A DNA stretch of 33,681 nucleotides. Source: Candidatus Zhuqueibacterota bacterium (lineage in GTDB: Bacteria; Zhuqueibacterota; Zhuqueibacteria; Residuimicrobiales; Krinioviventaceae). Under the pieces are notes generated by a model, which worked only from the letters and a program-made list of their open reading frames with translations, was not told the origin of the DNA and ran no database searches. The stretch lies in the NCBI GenBank assembly GCA_016929295.1, contig JAFGJB010000064.1:1-33681 (forward strand), written 5' to 3'. Positions 17,797-26,896 of this stretch are shown in pieces; the stretch's first letter is position 1, and each line of letters opens with the position of its first letter. The position numbers and the translations under genes are program-made.

Positions 17797-19074
17797 TCAC
17801 TCCTGTGCCTTGACGGCGATGAGTCGCTCGATGCGTCGCAGATTGTCGACATTGGCCTTTAATTTGACGATCGCCGTGCTGCCGTGGTACTCTATATTCA
17901 GAATATCAGCCAGCTCGTGTATCTGCGACAGCACTTTTGACGCATGGATGGGCAGCGTCACGGTCATATCCCGAACCTGGTCTTCGACAAGATCGCGAAT
18001 TTTATCGCGCAACTCATTCATAAAAATGCCGCGTTTGGCCGATATAAAAACGCACGGCTGCTCCGATGCTTTCAGTTCATTCAGCACTGCTCTATCCTCA
18101 AGCGCATCGATTTTATTAAAAACCTTGAGAACCGGCTTGTCATTTATGTTCAACTCTTTGAGAACCATCTCGACTGTATTCATCTGCTCTCTGAAAGCAG
18201 GGGTAGTGATATCGATGACGTGCAACAGCAGATCAGCATTAACCGCCTCCTCCAGGGTGCTTTTGAATGAAGCGACGAGATGGTGCGGCAATTTGCGAAT
18301 AAAGCCGACGGTATCGATGAGCAGAATACGTCGGTGATCCGACAGTTCGAGAGCGCGGATCGTTGAATCGAGCGTTGCGAATAAGCGATCTTCCACCAGG
18401 ACCTGCGCATCGGTCAAGGTGTTCAGAATTGTGGATTTGCCGACATTCGTATAGCCAACGAGCGCTGCCTTGAAAATAGCCGAACGATTCTTGCGGCGAT
18501 TGGCTCGCTGTGTGCTAATCTTTTCCAGTTCTCTTTCGAGAACGCCGATGCGTTTGCGGATGAACCTTCTATCGACCTCCAGCTGCGTCTCGCCCGGCCC
18601 GCGCACGCCAATGCCGCCGACCTGGCGGGACAGGTGTGTCCATTGTCGTGTCAGGCGCGGCAGCAGATACTTGAGCTGGGCGAGCTCGACCTGCGTGCGC
18701 GCCTCGCGCGTTCGCGCGTTTCTGGCAAAAATATCGAGTATGAGTCCGCTGCGATCCAGCACCTTGTTTCTGCAGATGGACTCTATATTTTTCACTTGCA
18801 CCGGTGAAAGATCATCATCAAAAATGATGAGATCGGCATCGAGGTATTTTGTCATATTGGCCAGCTCTTCAATCTTGCCCCGGCCAAGCATGAAAGCCGG
18901 ATCCAATCGGTGGCGGTCCTGAATGACTCTTTCGACGACGATGGCGCCCGCCGTATCCGCGAGCAGCTCCAGTTCGTCCAGATTGTCGTTTATCGCATCG
19001 CGCTCCTGACCGGGACCGACAATGCCAACGACAATGGCGATTTCTCTCTTTTCACCCGGTTCGATCGTTTGCAC
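17797..19074 (-). CDS. hflX: Ribosome-associated GTPase HflX
   Basis: This 425-residue protein has an N-terminal HflX domain (~1-165, with MLGRGKIEEL and the DDDLSPVQVKNIE pattern), a coiled linker (GPGETQLEVDRR, ~159-170) and a G domain with G1 GYTNVGKS (~207-214), switch I FATLDST, G3 DTVGFIRKLP and G4 NKID. HflX splits stalled or heat-damaged ribosomes. The start is GTG at 19074, overlapping the TAG of the upstream gene as TAGTG, with GGAG 5 nt before it. The frame extends 36 codons further upstream, but that would overlap the BatA-like gene by 109 bp and exceed the family length. Confidence 0.94.
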   Translation of the reverse strand: MQTIEPGEKREIAIVVGIVGPGQERDAINDNLDELELLADTAGAIVVERVIQDRHRLDPAFMLGRGKIEELANMTKYLDADLIIFDDDLSPVQVKNIESICRNKVLDRSGLILDIFARNARTREARTQVELAQLKYLLPRLTRQWTHLSRQVGGIGVRGPGETQLEVDRRFIRKRIGVLERELEKISTQRANRRKNRSAIFKAALVGYTNVGKSTILNTLTDAQVLVEDRLFATLDSTIRALELSDHRRILLIDTVGFIRKLPHHLVASFKSTLEEAVNADLLLHVIDITTPAFREQMNTVEMVLKELNINDKPVLKVFNKIDALEDRAVLNELKASEQPCVFISAKRGIFMNELRDKIRDLVEDQVRDMTVTLPIHASKVLSQIHELADILNIEYHGSTAIVKLKANVDNLRRIERLIAVKAQE

Positions 19075-21167
19075 TACAACTCCGCCTGGTCGACGTTTTC
19101 CACTAATAGCCGGCCCTTTTCGCGAAAGATGAACATTTCCACCAACAACAGCAAAAACGCCGCAATGGCAAGATATTTCCACAACTCGTGACCGTGGCGG
19201 CGTGAGACGATATAGTCTCCCAACGGGGTGCTCTCATCGACAAGTTCAATTTTGAATTCCTCTGCAAGTTTTTTCGCCTCGATTGGTTGCGCATGGGACT
19301 CTCGCGCATCCAGATGAACCGTCCACAAGTTCAAGATGCTCGCATCCGCTAAAAGTTCATAGATGCCGGGCGTCTCTGTTTGTGAATACCTGATCCAGGC
19401 GTCATTTGCGACCATCGTCGGTCGCAGCCGGTCATACTTTGCGCCCGGATGCACCATTTCCAATGTCTTGTGCACATTCTGCGGTGAAATTTTCCAGCGA
19501 ATTTCATCCCCGATCGCGAGCGTATTTTGCCGTTGCATCCCGACGTTGGCAGCATAGCCGACCATGCGAGTGACGAGCGGCGCAAATATAGTACGATGAG
19601 TAATATCTGAGAGTTGCACATCAAAACCGGTCGTCATGACGAGAATCGTGCCGTGTCCCAACTTTTTTTCAAATAGCAACGGGTCACCCGTGCTGTATTT
19701 CATGATGACATCGATGTCCGCGCTGCCCGCGATCTTGATGGCAAAATGAAATCTCGGAGGTGCGATCAGCGCATCCTGATTTTCGAAAACGCCCGTAAAG
19801 ATGGGGTGGGTTAAATCGTACTGTCCCAAAGTAAAATCAGATTTACCTTCTTCCGGAGAGCCGATCACATCGAGGAATTGTGGCAAGGCCAAAGTCCCCA
19901 CAAGCGCAGAGTTATAGCTGCGGAGATCAATGCTTTTCCCCAATAACAACAACAGCCCCCCTCCATCCTCGATAAACTCCCGCAGTTCACTCGCAAAGTA
20001 CTCATCAATGGTCGGGATATTGGATAGCACCAGCACATTGAGATCACTCGACGCCACCTGGCGCAGATTTTCCAAAGCAATGTTTTGCAGGGAAAAATAA
20101 TCGGCGCCCGCACCCGTTGCCTCCAACACCAGCGACACATAAAAAGTGTCGCGCGGTTGAAATCCCGCCAGGCCGACAGTGACTTTTTCCGGCACATAGA
20201 AAGAAAAGGCCTTTTCATTGTCGTACGGGAGGTCGTCATCCTCCAGGACAACGCGCGCCATTGAAAAGCCGGGCTTTTCCGGGGTAAATCGAAAGAGTTG
20301 CGTTTTGGCCGCACCTGCATCCACTTGCACGACAAGCTGCGCGACGGGCTTTTCGTTAACAAAAAGCTGGACAAGTGAATTTGCCATATCCCGATCACCT
20401 GTATTGGCGATGGTCACGGCGACCTGAGCCACCTTCCCCTGCTGTAATAGAGTGGATACAAATTCGACACCCTCAACGGAAAGGTTCGCAGTCGGTTCAG
20501 CGTTGAGCGATATGCCGAACAGGCGGACATCATCCGACACATAGGTCAAAGAATCCGGAAAACCGCTGGCCTGCATATCTGAAATGAGATATATTTCTTT
20601 ATTGATGTTGGAGCTTGTCGCCAACTGTCGAGAAGCGAATTCGACAGCGGACGATATGTCAGTCATACGATAGCTGAGCTTGATATCCGCAATAGCCCGA
20701 TTCAACATATCGCGGTCGTGATATGGCCGCGACGCCCTTGCCGTCGTGTCAGTGGTTGTCAGGAGATAAGCCTCGTCACCGGCATGCAAAAGAGAGGTGA
20801 TTTCCTCAGCTTTGATTTTGGCGAGAGCAAAGAGCGTTTGGCGATCGCGCGGCAGTGCCATACTCACCGAGTTGTCGAGGATAATGGCCATACTGGTCTT
20901 GGCATTTGCCGCAGCGACATCCAGCCTTCCCTTCACCGTCGGCCGCGCAAAGGCCATGATCAGGAGAATGATGATGAGCGTGCGCAATATGAGCAAGAGG
21001 ATTTGTCGCAATCGGATGCGTCTTATCTGCTGATGTTGCATCTCTTTGAGAAAATCAATTGTGCTGAAAGGTATTATTCTTGATTTGCTCCTGGTGAACA
21101 AATGGATCAGGATGGGAAAAGAAGCGGCAAAAAGACCAAAAAGAATGACTGGATTTAAAAAGCTCAA
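19074..21167 (-). CDS. BatA-like membrane protein with VWA domain
   Basis: This ~697-residue protein opens with the BatA N-terminal pattern (SFLNPVILFGLFAASFPILIHLF, TM ~4-25) and a second membrane segment (~54-75). A von Willebrand A domain with an intact MIDAS, DNSVS (~98-102), follows. A beta-sandwich region (~220-330), a class-I amidotransferase-like segment (LVLSNIPTIDEYFASELREFIEDGGG) and a C-terminal membrane helix (LWKYLAIAAFLLLLVEMFIF) complete it. Homologues often lie with moxR and DUF58 genes and are linked to envelope stress or 'aerotolerance'; no MoxR is present here. The start is set at TTG 21167, where alignment to BatA begins, 17 bp after gmhA; an ATG at 21281 would overlap gmhA by 98 bp. 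The start is the least certain part. Confidence 0.82.
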   Translation of the reverse strand: MSFLNPVILFGLFAASFPILIHLFTRSKSRIIPFSTIDFLKEMQHQQIRRIRLRQILLLILRTLIIILLIMAFARPTVKGRLDVAAANAKTSMAIILDNSVSMALPRDRQTLFALAKIKAEEITSLLHAGDEAYLLTTTDTTARASRPYHDRDMLNRAIADIKLSYRMTDISSAVEFASRQLATSSNINKEIYLISDMQASGFPDSLTYVSDDVRLFGISLNAEPTANLSVEGVEFVSTLLQQGKVAQVAVTIANTGDRDMANSLVQLFVNEKPVAQLVVQVDAGAAKTQLFRFTPEKPGFSMARVVLEDDDLPYDNEKAFSFYVPEKVTVGLAGFQPRDTFYVSLVLEATGAGADYFSLQNIALENLRQVASSDLNVLVLSNIPTIDEYFASELREFIEDGGGLLLLLGKSIDLRSYNSALVGTLALPQFLDVIGSPEEGKSDFTLGQYDLTHPIFTGVFENQDALIAPPRFHFAIKIAGSADIDVIMKYSTGDPLLFEKKLGHGTILVMTTGFDVQLSDITHRTIFAPLVTRMVGYAANVGMQRQNTLAIGDEIRWKISPQNVHKTLEMVHPGAKYDRLRPTMVANDAWIRYSQTETPGIYELLADASILNLWTVHLDARESHAQPIEAKKLAEEFKIELVDESTPLGDYIVSRRHGHELWKYLAIAAFLLLLVEMFIFREKGRLLVENVDQAEL

Positions 21168-21183
21168 CGTTCGTCTGTACCGA

Positions 21184-21762
21184 TTAAATTGGATGCAGGA
21201 TATCTTCGATAATTTCACACCAGGTATGAATGATCGTGATGTGAATTTCCTGGATGCGTTGCGAACTGGGTGAGGGCACAATCAACGATCGATCGACGAG
21301 CGGCGCCAGGCTGCCGCCGTCACGTCCCAACAAGCCAATTGTCACCAGTCCTCTGGACCTGGCATGCTGCACAGCGTTGATCAAATTTTCGGATCTGCCG
21401 CTCGTGCTCAAGACCACGAGCACATCGAGCGCTGAACCAAGCGCCTCTACCTGCCGGGAAAATATGTCTTTCATCGCATAATCATTGCCGAGGGCCGTCA
21501 AAATAGATGTATCCGTGGTCAAGGCGAGGGCCGCGATGGGCGGACGATTCCGTTTCAGTCGCCCGACCATTTCGGCCGCAAAATGCTGTGCATCAGCAGC
21601 GCTGCCGCCGTTTCCGCAGATCAGCAGTTTGCCGCCCCGCTGCAGCTTTTCAGCAATGAGCGATGCGGTTGTGAAAATTTCACTGGCATGGGACTCGGCG
21701 AACCGCATTTTCAAATGCGCACTCTCTGTAAAATGCGCTTTGATATCGTTCAATGACATCAT
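21184..21762 (-). CDS. gmhA: Phosphoheptose isomerase (SIS domain)
   Basis: This 192-residue SIS protein matches GmhA, which converts sedoheptulose 7-phosphate to D-glycero-D-manno-heptose 7-phosphate for LPS inner core or S-layer glycan synthesis. The motifs are CGNGGSAADAQHFAAEMVGR (~49-68), LSTSGRSENLINA (~118) and the C-terminal IQEIHITIIHTWCEIIE (~169-185), which supplies the catalytic His and Glu region. The length equals the E. coli enzyme. Its ATG overlaps the stop of the PHP phosphatase gene by 4 bp (ATGA). No other heptose genes (hldE, gmhB) are visible here. Confidence 0.9.
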   Translation of the reverse strand: MMSLNDIKAHFTESAHLKMRFAESHASEIFTTASLIAEKLQRGGKLLICGNGGSAADAQHFAAEMVGRLKRNRPPIAALALTTDTSILTALGNDYAMKDIFSRQVEALGSALDVLVVLSTSGRSENLINAVQHARSRGLVTIGLLGRDGGSLAPLVDRSLIVPSPSSQRIQEIHITIIHTWCEIIEDILHPI

Positions 21763-22574
21763 GGTGACTTTTGCCTGAACATTGAACGGACTCTGTCCAT
21801 GATGCTGTGAGAGTGCATGCGCAGAGAATCGTCGATGAACTCGAACGGCTCACCGATATCAATTGACTCGCCCTTGATCACTTTATCAGGATTTATCGAA
21901 AATAGCAGCTCCGCTTTTTCAGCGCCCCATTTTTTGCTCACATAGTCATAGGCTTTTCTCAGCGTCAGCGTTCGTCTCGTCAGATCGTGCGCATCTGAGG
22001 CGATGATGTGTACAGCGTTGCTGTTCATGAGCTGCTCTGCGACCGCTTTCACCTGGCTGCCAAATACTCCCAGCAAGCTCCCGGCCGTCACTTGCAGCAT
22101 CGCACCATTCTTGACAAGTTCGAGTGCTTTTCGCGGCTTGCTCAGGATGGTGCCATTGCGTTCGGGATGCGCAATGATTGGCGTATACTTTGGCGGGAAA
22201 AGAGTGAAAAATCTTGCCTCAATGGAGCCCGGAATCATGCTCATCGGAAACTCGATGAGAAAATAGCGCCCATTATTTGCCAGCGTCGCCATAGGTCGTC
22301 TATAATCAAAATAGGGTTGAACATAGAGCTCTGATCCCAGATGCAGCTTTATATTGATGCCGGCGTCTGCGGCGCGTTTTTTCAGTTCAGTGAAACGAGA
22401 GACATATTTCTCATCATTCAGCAAATCGCTTTCAGAGAGCACATGCGGTGTGGCGACGACCTCGCAGATTCCATCAGCCGCCGCTGCGTTGAGCATGCCC
22501 ATCGACATGTCCCAATCTTTGGCGCCGTCATCGACATAGGGAATGATATGACTATGTGTATCAATTAACTTCAT
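21759..22574 (-). CDS. CpsB/YwqE-like PHP-family tyrosine-protein phosphatase
   Basis: This 271-residue metal-dependent PHP enzyme resembles the CpsB/CapC/YwqE tyrosine phosphatases that control polysaccharide export. Metal ligands appear in order: DTHSHIIPYVDDGA (~5-18), ATPHV (~41), GSELY (~80), AHPERN (~135) and SDAHD (~194). There is no BY-kinase (Wzc/CpsD) in the window, so its target is unknown. The gene is coupled to gmhA, which suggests an envelope or surface glycan context. The GGGP-synthase-like gene ends 56 bp upstream. The Shine-Dalgarno before the ATG is weak. Confidence 0.88.
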   Translation of the reverse strand: MKLIDTHSHIIPYVDDGAKDWDMSMGMLNAAAADGICEVVATPHVLSESDLLNDEKYVSRFTELKKRAADAGINIKLHLGSELYVQPYFDYRRPMATLANNGRYFLIEFPMSMIPGSIEARFFTLFPPKYTPIIAHPERNGTILSKPRKALELVKNGAMLQVTAGSLLGVFGSQVKAVAEQLMNSNAVHIIASDAHDLTRRTLTLRKAYDYVSKKWGAEKAELLFSINPDKVIKGESIDIGEPFEFIDDSLRMHSHSIMDRVRSMFRQKSP

Positions 22575-22630
22575 ATTCTTTGTCGCATTGTATCCTTTTT
22601 ATAACCACCAAGGGTGCACAGATGTTCCCC

Positions 22631-23401
22631 TCATCCATTCACGTGCACCGCATCGGCAAATGCTCTGATCAAGGCCGGATTGGAATCTCTCTCGATGATG
22701 GTGCCGGTGACGATAAAACTCGCGCCGGCCGACACTTTTGCCCGCGCTTCATCGGGCGTCCGGATGCCGCCGCCGCAGATGATCGGCATTTCCGTGTAAC
22801 GGACAACCGCCTCAATAATCACATTGGGGACAGAATACCTGGCGCCGCTGCCGCCTTCGAGATAAACACATTGCATGCCGATATATTGAGCGGCCAGGGC
22901 GTGCGCAACGACAATATCGGGTTTTTCGCGCGGAATCGCGCGCGTATCGCTCATAAAGAGCGCTGATGTCACAGTACCGGAATCAATGAACATATAGCCC
23001 GTTGATATTGTTTCGAGATTGACCGACCTTATGAGGGGCGCCGCCACGACATGACCGCCGATGAGGGATTCGGGATTTCGACCGCTGATCACTGACAAAA
23101 ACAGGATGGCATCAGCATATTTCGACACCTGCCTGGTGCTGCCAGGAAAAATGATGAGCGGCAAACCGCAATTTTCTTTGATGCTTTTGATCGTCTCGTC
23201 AAAAACATTGGCAAGCAATAAACTACCGCCAACTAACAATGCATCAACACCTGCGCTTTCGCAGGTTTGCGCAAGTTTGATGGCGTGATTTACATCCTGC
23301 TTGTCGGGATCGATCAACACCAAATAGGCAGCCCCCTTTGTTTTTTTAATCGAAAGCAGCTGGTCAAATACTTTCACGCCGGGAAAATCCTTTCGGGTCA
23401 T
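22631..23401 (-). CDS. Geranylgeranylglyceryl/heptaprenylglyceryl phosphate synthase-like protein (GGGPS group II)
   Basis: This 256-residue TIM-barrel prenyltransferase matches the bacterial/archaeal GGGP synthase family, which joins a polyprenyl diphosphate to glycerol 1-phosphate by an ether bond. The motifs are LVLIDPDK (~27-34), ALLVGGSLL (~55), IIFPGSTRQVS (~83), FLSVISGRNP (~101), VYLEGGSGA (~178-186), ICGGGIRTPDEA (~207) and GASFIVTGTIIE (~227). YLEGGSGA is close to the YLEAGSGA of the family. In archaea the product starts membrane lipids; in bacteria its use is mostly unclear. The ATG is 11 bp after the alaS stop; a GTG at codon 9 with AAGGA upstream is an alternative start. Confidence 0.9.
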   Translation of the reverse strand: MTRKDFPGVKVFDQLLSIKKTKGAAYLVLIDPDKQDVNHAIKLAQTCESAGVDALLVGGSLLLANVFDETIKSIKENCGLPLIIFPGSTRQVSKYADAILFLSVISGRNPESLIGGHVVAAPLIRSVNLETISTGYMFIDSGTVTSALFMSDTRAIPREKPDIVVAHALAAQYIGMQCVYLEGGSGARYSVPNVIIEAVVRYTEMPIICGGGIRTPDEARAKVSAGASFIVTGTIIERDSNPALIRAFADAVHVNG

Positions 23402-23412
23402 AGCCAGTTGGG

Positions 23413-26049
23413 TCAGACTGATTTGCTATCAGCCAGGAGTTCATTAATCACATCCGCAACTTGAGACAACGCCAGTGGAAGTTTTTCAACATTTTTAGCG
23501 CCTGCCAACGCCAAATGCGGCGCACCGCCGCCGCCACCATCGGCAAACGCAGCCACTTTTCTGACGATATCACCGGCCTTCAAGCCTCTCTTGCGAATGA
23601 TATCGTGTGTGACAACGCAGGCAATGGACACTTTATCATCAATGACCGCGCCGAGAACAGCCACCCCTGAGCCGAGCCGATCACGAATGAGGTCGCCATA
23701 TTGGCGAAGATCATCGACGCCACTCGCAGGCACCTGTGCTGCGATGTAGGTGATATCACCTGCTTTTTTCGGATTCTTTAAAAGCTCGTCGACCGCACTT
23801 TTAGACAGGCCCTGCCGAAGCCGCTTCATTTCCTGTTCCAAACGCTTGCGTTCTTCGAGCACGCTGACCAGGCGTTCGCCCGTCTCATCCGGAGCACAAT
23901 TCAGCTGTGCGGCAATCCCCTCTAAATTGCGGTTACGCCTGCGAAAATAGCTGCATGTATTCATACCGGTCAAACATTCAATTCGGCGAATTCCGGCAGC
24001 GACGGATGTCTCGTTGATGATGGCAAATCCACCAATTTCGCCTGTGGAGCGAACATGTGTTCCGCCGCACAATTCTTTCGAATAGCTATCAATCTCGACC
24101 ATGCGGACGGTATCGCCGTACTTTTCGCCAAACAGAGCCGTTGCACCCCGTCTCTTCGCTTCCTGAATCGGCAACGTCACCCAGGAAGTGCGTCGATTTT
24201 CAAGGATCGTCTCATTGACAATGTTTTCGATGCGCTCGATCTCATCAGCGCGGAGGCGTTCGAAATGGGTGAAATCAAATCTCATGTGGTCAGGACGCAC
24301 CAGAGAGCCTGCCTGACTGATATGGTCGCCGAGAACGGTGCGCAGCGCTTTATGCACCAGATGTGTCACGGTATGGTTTCGCTCGGTAGCGCGACGTCTT
24401 TTGACATCGATGGTTGCGGTCACCACATCCCCGGGTTTGGGAGCATCTCCGCGGACGATCTCGCCAAAATGAACGATATGTTCGCCAATATTCTTCGTAT
24501 CCTTTACAGCGAACTGGAAAGCGTCATTTTTTATCTCTCCCGCATCGCCAACCTGACCACCGGACTCGGCGTAAAATGGTGTACGATTCAGGACGAGTCT
24601 GCCATCTGCATACTGGATAACCTGAGCTTCTGTCGAATCCATGGCATAGCCGACAAACTCACTGCCGCCGCGCGAGTCAGCAATTTGAATGGTCTGATAG
24701 GTGGCGTCCTTCAGTTTCGAAGAACGCTGGCGCTGCCGCTCCATCTCTGAATTGAATTCGGCGCTATCGACGGTCAGATTTTTTTCTGCAGCCATCAGTT
24801 GGGTGAGGTCGAGTGGAAATCCGTATGTATCATGCAGAATGAAGGCGTCTTTGCCCGGAAAGACGGCATGGCCGGTTTTACGCGCGGCCGCTGCTTTCTG
24901 TTCAAAAATCTCAATGCCGCGATCGAGGGTGCGGCCAAAACTTTCCTCCTCCGCCTTGATGACGCGAGCGATGTAATCCCGGCGTTCAACCAATTCAGGA
25001 TAAGCCTGGCCCATTTCAGCAGAGAGCGAGTCCACAAGTTTATAGATGAAAGGTTCATGCATTTCGAGAACCCGGCCAAAACGTGCTGCGCGCCGCAAGA
25101 GTCGACGCAGTACATAGCCGCGACCTTCGTTGCCGGGGATAGCGCCGTCGGCAATGGCAAACGACAAAGCGCGAATATGGTCGGCGATAACCCTGAAAGC
25201 AACTCCCTCTTCGCCGTCGGTATAGCCTTTGCCTGTCAGAGCGGCAATCTGTTCGAGCAGCGGCGTAAAAATGTCGCTGTCATAGTTTGATTTGACACCT
25301 TGCAGCACCGCGACGAGGCGTTCAAAACCCGCGCCGGTATCCACATGTTTCGCCGGCAGTGGCTGCAATGTGCCGGATGCATCGCGATTATATTGAATGA
25401 AGACCAAATTCCACAGCTCGATAAAGCGGGCGCAGCCCGAATTGACGCGACAAACATGATCGTCATCTGATGAATCACAAAAACCTTCACCGCGATCAAT
25501 GTGAATCTCCGAGCACGGACCGCACGGACCGGTGTCGCCCATTTCCCAAAAGTTGTCTTTTTTATCAAAAGCCAAAATGTGCGACGGATCGATATCCGTT
25601 TGATTTTTCCAATGATTCGCCGCTTCGTCATCGCGCGGCACACCCTCGGCCTCATCACCCTCGTAAACTGTGACGTACAGCCTGTCTTTGGGAAGTTTCC
25701 ACACCTCTGTCAACAATTCCCAGGCCCACGCGATGGCCTCTTTTTTAAAGTAATCGCCGAACGACCAGTTGCCGAGCATCTCGAAAAATGTATGATGATA
25801 GGTGTCTCGGCCAACCTGTTCGAGATCGTTATGCTTGCCAGATACGCGAATGCACTTTTGCGAATCCGCCACTCGCGGATGAGACGCCTGTCTGGTAGCA
25901 AGGAAAATATCCTTGAATTGATTCATGCCCGCATTTGTGAACAGCAGCGTCGGATCGTCCTGCGGCACAACGGGTGCGCTGGGCACAACATGATGTCCTT
26001 TGCTACGGAAGAAATTTAAAAACGACTGTCTCAATTCACTGGATGTCAT
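23413..26049 (-). CDS. alaS: Alanyl-tRNA synthetase
   Basis: This full-length 878-residue class II synthetase opens with the aminoacylation domain (SFLNFFRSKGHHVVPSAPVV; motif 2 region DTYHHTFFEMLGNWSFGDYF). The tRNA-recognition domain follows. The editing domain carries the zinc/editing set HTVTHLVHKAL (HxxxH) and CGGTHVRSTGEIG (CxxxH). A C-Ala domain with the Gly-rich DGGGGGAPHLALAGAKN ends the protein. It starts after a 148-bp gap and heads the long run down to folC. No T-box or other tRNA-sensing leader was seen in that gap. Confidence 0.98.
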   Translation of the reverse strand: MTSSELRQSFLNFFRSKGHHVVPSAPVVPQDDPTLLFTNAGMNQFKDIFLATRQASHPRVADSQKCIRVSGKHNDLEQVGRDTYHHTFFEMLGNWSFGDYFKKEAIAWAWELLTEVWKLPKDRLYVTVYEGDEAEGVPRDDEAANHWKNQTDIDPSHILAFDKKDNFWEMGDTGPCGPCSEIHIDRGEGFCDSSDDDHVCRVNSGCARFIELWNLVFIQYNRDASGTLQPLPAKHVDTGAGFERLVAVLQGVKSNYDSDIFTPLLEQIAALTGKGYTDGEEGVAFRVIADHIRALSFAIADGAIPGNEGRGYVLRRLLRRAARFGRVLEMHEPFIYKLVDSLSAEMGQAYPELVERRDYIARVIKAEEESFGRTLDRGIEIFEQKAAAARKTGHAVFPGKDAFILHDTYGFPLDLTQLMAAEKNLTVDSAEFNSEMERQRQRSSKLKDATYQTIQIADSRGGSEFVGYAMDSTEAQVIQYADGRLVLNRTPFYAESGGQVGDAGEIKNDAFQFAVKDTKNIGEHIVHFGEIVRGDAPKPGDVVTATIDVKRRRATERNHTVTHLVHKALRTVLGDHISQAGSLVRPDHMRFDFTHFERLRADEIERIENIVNETILENRRTSWVTLPIQEAKRRGATALFGEKYGDTVRMVEIDSYSKELCGGTHVRSTGEIGGFAIINETSVAAGIRRIECLTGMNTCSYFRRRNRNLEGIAAQLNCAPDETGERLVSVLEERKRLEQEMKRLRQGLSKSAVDELLKNPKKAGDITYIAAQVPASGVDDLRQYGDLIRDRLGSGVAVLGAVIDDKVSIACVVTHDIIRKRGLKAGDIVRKVAAFADGGGGGAPHLALAGAKNVEKLPLALSQVADVINELLADSKSV

Positions 26050-26197
26050 GAGCTGTTCTGCATCCTATCATTGCTTTAATATTATGGATATTCGCAAAGA
26101 GACTGAATTGCGGGAAACGATGAGTGAAAAAGACCGTATCAGCTTTTGCCGTCTATCATCACTTTCCTTTAAAAGTCAATGTACAAAAAAATTAAAT
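26050..26197. other. recX-alaS intergenic region
   Basis: This 148-bp AT-rich gap is the longest between the recA and alaS units and probably contains the alaS promoter. On the minus strand a good -35 (TTGACT) lies near the upstream end, but no convincing -10 sits 16-18 bp from it. Neither an intrinsic terminator for recX nor a T-box antiterminator sequence could be identified. Confidence 0.4.
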
Positions 26198-26896
26198 TTA
26201 ATCCAACGTCTGATCCGATTCGTCGGTCAAATCATCCCAATGTTCTGCGATGTCGTTGACGATATCCCAGCCAAAACCTCGCCGCATTAAAAAATCACCG
26301 ACGCGCTTGCGCGCTTTGTCTTCGTCAAGACGCATCTGCTTTTTTTTATTTTGGGCGGCAATCTGCCAGGCGACGTGATATTCATCCCGCTCTTTATAGG
26401 CTTCGGCGATTGCTCTGTCTATAGACGAGTCATCGATGCCTTTTTGCTGCAATTCCTGACGCAGCATATATCGGCCGCATGGCCTGCCGATCATCCGGTT
26501 GCGCGCGAATGCAATGGCAAATTCAACATCGTTGATGAGCTTGAGACGCAGCAACTCTTCGATCACCCAGGCTAAATCTTTGGCAGTATATCCGGATCGC
26601 GCGAGCCGGTCACGCATTTCCTTTTCGCTGCGCGGTCGGACAGCCAGCAGTCTGTAGGCTTTCTCTTTGGCGCTGCGTCGTCGTTCCAGTTCAAGGATAT
26701 GCTCTATTTTTTCTTGTGAGAGAGCATCGCCCTTGGCGATGCCCGACTGCAGCAGAACATCCTGATGGATGCCAAAGGCGAACTCTCCATTCAAAAAAAT
26801 GGAGAAACGATATTTTCGTTTCTCCTGTGGTTCAATATCTGTTATACGCCGAGTCTCGTCCTGGCGGATATTCAACGTCCTGTGGTGGGAATTCAT
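26198..26896 (-). CDS. recX: Recombination regulator RecX
   Basis: This 232-residue protein is rich in charged helices arranged as three-helix RecX repeats: [29 protein letters not shown] (shown in full over ~90-118), [40 protein letters not shown] and [17 protein letters not shown]. RecX binds RecA filaments and modulates their activity. About 60 N-terminal residues with a beta-rich segment ([22 protein letters not shown]) precede the repeats, as in several longer RecX proteins. Its ATG overlaps the recA stop by 4 bp, so the regulator is translationally coupled to its target. Confidence 0.93.
   Translation of the reverse strand: MNSHHRTLNIRQDETRRITDIEPQEKRKYRFSIFLNGEFAFGIHQDVLLQSGIAKGDALSQEKIEHILELERRRSAKEKAYRLLAVRPRSEKEMRDRLARSGYTAKDLAWVIEELLRLKLINDVEFAIAFARNRMIGRPCGRYMLRQELQQKGIDDSSIDRAIAEAYKERDEYHVAWQIAAQNKKKQMRLDEDKARKRVGDFLMRRGFGWDIVNDIAEHWDDLTDESDQTLD

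Noticed and set aside
17797-19182. Longer HflX start at 19182
   Set aside because: It would overlap the BatA-like gene by 109 bp and add 36 residues not seen in the family; the GTG at 19074 has GGAG 5 nt upstream and overlaps the previous stop as TAGTG.
24055-24750. Plus-strand open frame of 231 codons opposite alaS, and similar ones at 13858-14541, 26716-27381 and 29560-30246
   Set aside because: All lie antisense to full-length conserved genes (alaS, folC, recX/recA, cinA/pgpA) and have shadow-like composition without family motifs.
26050-26197. T-box or other tRNA-sensing leader before alaS
   Set aside because: The gap is only 148 bp and lacks the conserved T-box antiterminator sequence and a following terminator.
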